Made by a program: the position numbers and the translations under genes. From an uncultured Bacteroidota bacterium (GTDB lineage: Bacteria > Bacteroidota > Bacteroidia > Chitinophagales > Chitinophagaceae), in the NCBI GenBank assembly GCA_903938445.1, contig CAJADG010000010.1, forward strand, positions 1 to 33,839: 33,839 nucleotides of DNA. Reading direction: 5' to 3'. This document shows, piece after piece, positions 32,045 to 33,839 of the stretch. Each line of letters opens with the position of its first letter. Position 1 is the first letter of the stretch. The notes under the pieces are model-generated. The model did no database searches. It was given only the letters and a program-made list of their open reading frames with translations, and was not told the origin of the DNA.

Positions 32045-33839
32045 TTACTTATTTGTAGCTTTTAATTTAGCATAATCTACTCCCATTTTTTCAATGGAAT
32101 TAATCAATTGATAAGAACTAATAGCCTCTTGAACAAATGACATTTGTCTGTTAGAAAGTGAGTTGGGTTTATTTTGATAAGCTAACTCACAATTTTGCAA
32201 AAATTGATCTTCGGTCATATTATCTCCCATTGAACGATAGTAGGTAATTTGTTGTTTCAAATCCTTTGTCAATAAACCTGCAATCTTTTTGGCTAAAGCC
32301 TCGTCATCTGCAGCATAACAAGATTGTAAAAATACAAATGAGAAATAATCATGCTGATTTCCTCGATTAGAAGTCATTGCATAAGGGAAACTTTTTTGAT
32401 TTGTTTCACTATCCATTTTTCTTAAGATGTCTCTAGCCTTGTCTTTTTTACCCTCGAATGCCAAAGCAGATGCAACTTGTGCTATACTGTATCTAATTGA
32501 ATTTAAATGACGTCTATTTTCTTCATCAAAATAAACATTTGGATTTTTTGCATTTCCAAAAGCAAATTTAGTCATAATGTTTTTGTAAGCAGCATCCGTA
32601 TCAACACTTGCGCCATCTCCCAATACTGGTACTAATTGATAAGACATGCCAGTTTGACGAACATACTTATCAAGACCTAGTTCTTTTAACTCCTGAAGTG
32701 AAGTGAAACAAATTGGACGCTTAAATTGAGAAGTCGCAATTATTGCATACATCGCCATTTCATTTTTTACCATGTATTGGCGATTTGGATTAAAGTCAAT
32801 TAATAACTCATCCACAATATTATCAGTTGGCTTTGCAATACCTGCAGCAATTGCATTTGCTTTGTTTACTGGCACTTTGAATTTGTGTGTAGGGAAAATA
32901 TTTACCGGTCCCTCTTGTGTTGATGCTTGATATTTACCAGAAGGGTCAGCTACCACATAACGCAACACTGAATCTAAATTATGGTAAGTTTTTTCTCCAA
33001 AATCAGGTAAGGCATTATAGTAAGCAACATTTAATTTGTTACCTGCAACTTGCTCTTCACTAAAAATAACATCAAACTTATCACTTTGATTCACTTTGTA
33101 TCTTAGTTCTTTCATGTACCAATCAGAACCCAATAAACTATTCACTACTACTCTTACGTCTGGACGAATACCTTCCACTTCCTGCGCATACCATAATGGG
33201 TAAGTATCATTGTCACCGAATGAGAATAAAATTGCATTTGGAGGACAGCTTTCTAAATAGTCTTTAGCTAAATCACGAGGCAAAGTTTTTTGACTTCTAT
33301 CATGATCATCCCATTCTTGTTGAGCCATTAAAGTTGGTACTGCTAATAAACAAATCAATGTTGCCGTAATAGCCGCAACTCTTTGATTCATAAACTTAGT
33401 AAACCATTCCATTACTTGTAAAACTCCTAAGCCAATCCAAATAGCGAAAGCATAAAAAGAACCAACATAAGCATAATCACGTTCACGTGGTTGTAAGCTA
33501 ACTTGGTTTAAGTATAATACAATGGCAATACCAGTAAAGAAGAATAATAAACCAGTCACAATAAAATCATTTTTTGCTTTTTGTGCCTGATATATAAATC
33601 CTATGATACCTAAAATAAATGGCAGCATAAACAAGGTATTATGTGCCTTGTTTTGATTTTTAATAGAATCTGGTAACTTAGATTGATCTCCAAATAATGC
33701 ATTGTCAACAACTGAAATGCCAGTAATGAAATTACCATCTCTTACATTTCCGAAACCCTGTAAGTCATTCTGCTTACCTGCGAAATTCCAAAGGAAATAA
33801 CGCAGATACATAAACCCAAATTGATAATTAGTAAAGTAC
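32045..33839 (-). CDS. DUF2723 / GT117-like membrane protein, C-terminal part
   Basis: The last 597 codons of a gene that continues past the right window edge. The frame is open to base 33838, and the in-frame residues before the first internal ATG (33811) read YFTNYQFGF, which continues the conserved WNFAGKQND segment, so that ATG is not the start. Several transmembrane helices fill the visible N-terminal part (LFMLPFILGIIGFIYQA, FIVTGLLFFFTGIAIVLYL and others). The C-terminal half is soluble, with NAILFSFGDNDTYPLWYAQE and GIRPDVRVVVNSLLGSDWY. DUF2723 proteins are the GT117 family related to TMEM260, predicted O-mannosyl-type glycosyltransferases with TPR-like tails. Full members exceed 1000 residues. 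Confidence 0.9.
   Translation of the reverse strand, partial: YFTNYQFGFMYLRYFLWNFAGKQNDLQGFGNVRDGNFITGISVVDNALFGDQSKLPDSIKNQNKAHNTLFMLPFILGIIGFIYQAQKAKNDFIVTGLLFFFTGIAIVLYLNQVSLQPRERDYAYVGSFYAFAIWIGLGVLQVMEWFTKFMNQRVAAITATLICLLAVPTLMAQQEWDDHDRSQKTLPRDLAKDYLESCPPNAILFSFGDNDTYPLWYAQEVEGIRPDVRVVVNSLLGSDWYMKELRYKVNQSDKFDVIFSEEQVAGNKLNVAYYNALPDFGEKTYHNLDSVLRYVVADPSGKYQASTQEGPVNIFPTHKFKVPVNKANAIAAGIAKPTDNIVDELLIDFNPNRQYMVKNEMAMYAIIATSQFKRPICFTSLQELKELGLDKYVRQTGMSYQLVPVLGDGASVDTDAAYKNIMTKFAFGNAKNPNVYFDEENRRHLNSIRYSIAQVASALAFEGKKDKARDILRKMDSETNQKSFPYAMTSNRGNQHDYFSFVFLQSCYAADDEALAKKIAGLLTKDLKQQITYYRSMGDNMTEDQFLQNCELAYQNKPNSLSNRQMSFVQEAISSYQLINSIEKMGVDYAKLKATNK

Noticed and set aside
33811..33811. ATG at 33811 as the start of the DUF2723 gene
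   Set aside because: The open frame continues to the window edge with conserved family residues, so the gene is cut by the window.

Overview
The window reads as a chromosomal segment of a low-GC member of the Bacteroidota, most likely a Chitinophagaceae-like bacterium. The reasons are AT-rich DNA, few Shine-Dalgarno sequences, -7 promoter boxes of the TAnnTTTG type, and lineage-typical genes: DUF6702 next to a HupE/UreJ-like protein and a gluzincin peptidase, a DUF2723 protein, a DAHP synthase fused to chorismate mutase, and an OmpA protein with thrombospondin type 3 repeats. I see no phage, insertion sequence, CRISPR array, tRNA or rRNA. The genes at both ends touch the window edges.

Layout. 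1-5723 (+): ammonium transporter with its own terminator, a PlsC-like acyltransferase, priA and murB. 5779-17338 (-): a long co-directional block. From its promoter end it runs: a short leader peptide with ten consecutive aromatic codons, an attenuator-like terminator, pheA, an aminotransferase, tyrA, a DEAD-box RNA helicase, DAHP synthase-chorismate mutase, aroB, aroA, aroC, then a DUF952 protein, an RlpA-like protein and an OmpA-family protein. 17400-17740: a gene-poor stretch with a promoter, a possible 29-residue membrane peptide and a cluster of RNA hairpins. 17744-19747: a small lipoprotein divergent from an ECF sigma factor that is followed by an anti-sigma-like/transmembrane/trypsin-like protease fusion. 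19755-23454: a nucleotidyltransferase, a PLP enzyme of the ACC deaminase/D-cysteine desulfhydrase family, lipB and an RluD-like pseudouridine synthase. 23540-27066: M1-type peptidase, HupE-like protein and DUF6702 protein. 27078-29337 (-): PAP2 phosphatase and a GT39-type glycosyltransferase. 29413-31933 (+): GlmM-type mutase and cysteine desulfurase, closed by a perfect 44-nt palindrome. 32045 to the edge (-): the C-terminal part of a DUF2723 membrane protein.

How the parts work together. The aromatic block supplies most of the route from erythrose 4-phosphate and PEP to chorismate (DAHP synthase, AroB, AroA, AroC; AroD/Q, AroE and AroK are elsewhere) and the branch to Phe and Tyr (chorismate mutase, PheA, TyrA, aminotransferase). 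The leader sequence argues that it is controlled by ribosome-mediated transcription attenuation sensing charged Phe/Tyr tRNAs. The sigma/anti-sigma-protease pair looks like a compact envelope-stress switch in which the roles of RseA and DegS may be joined in one polypeptide. These two systems, which standard gene calling would largely miss or under-describe, are the most interesting content.
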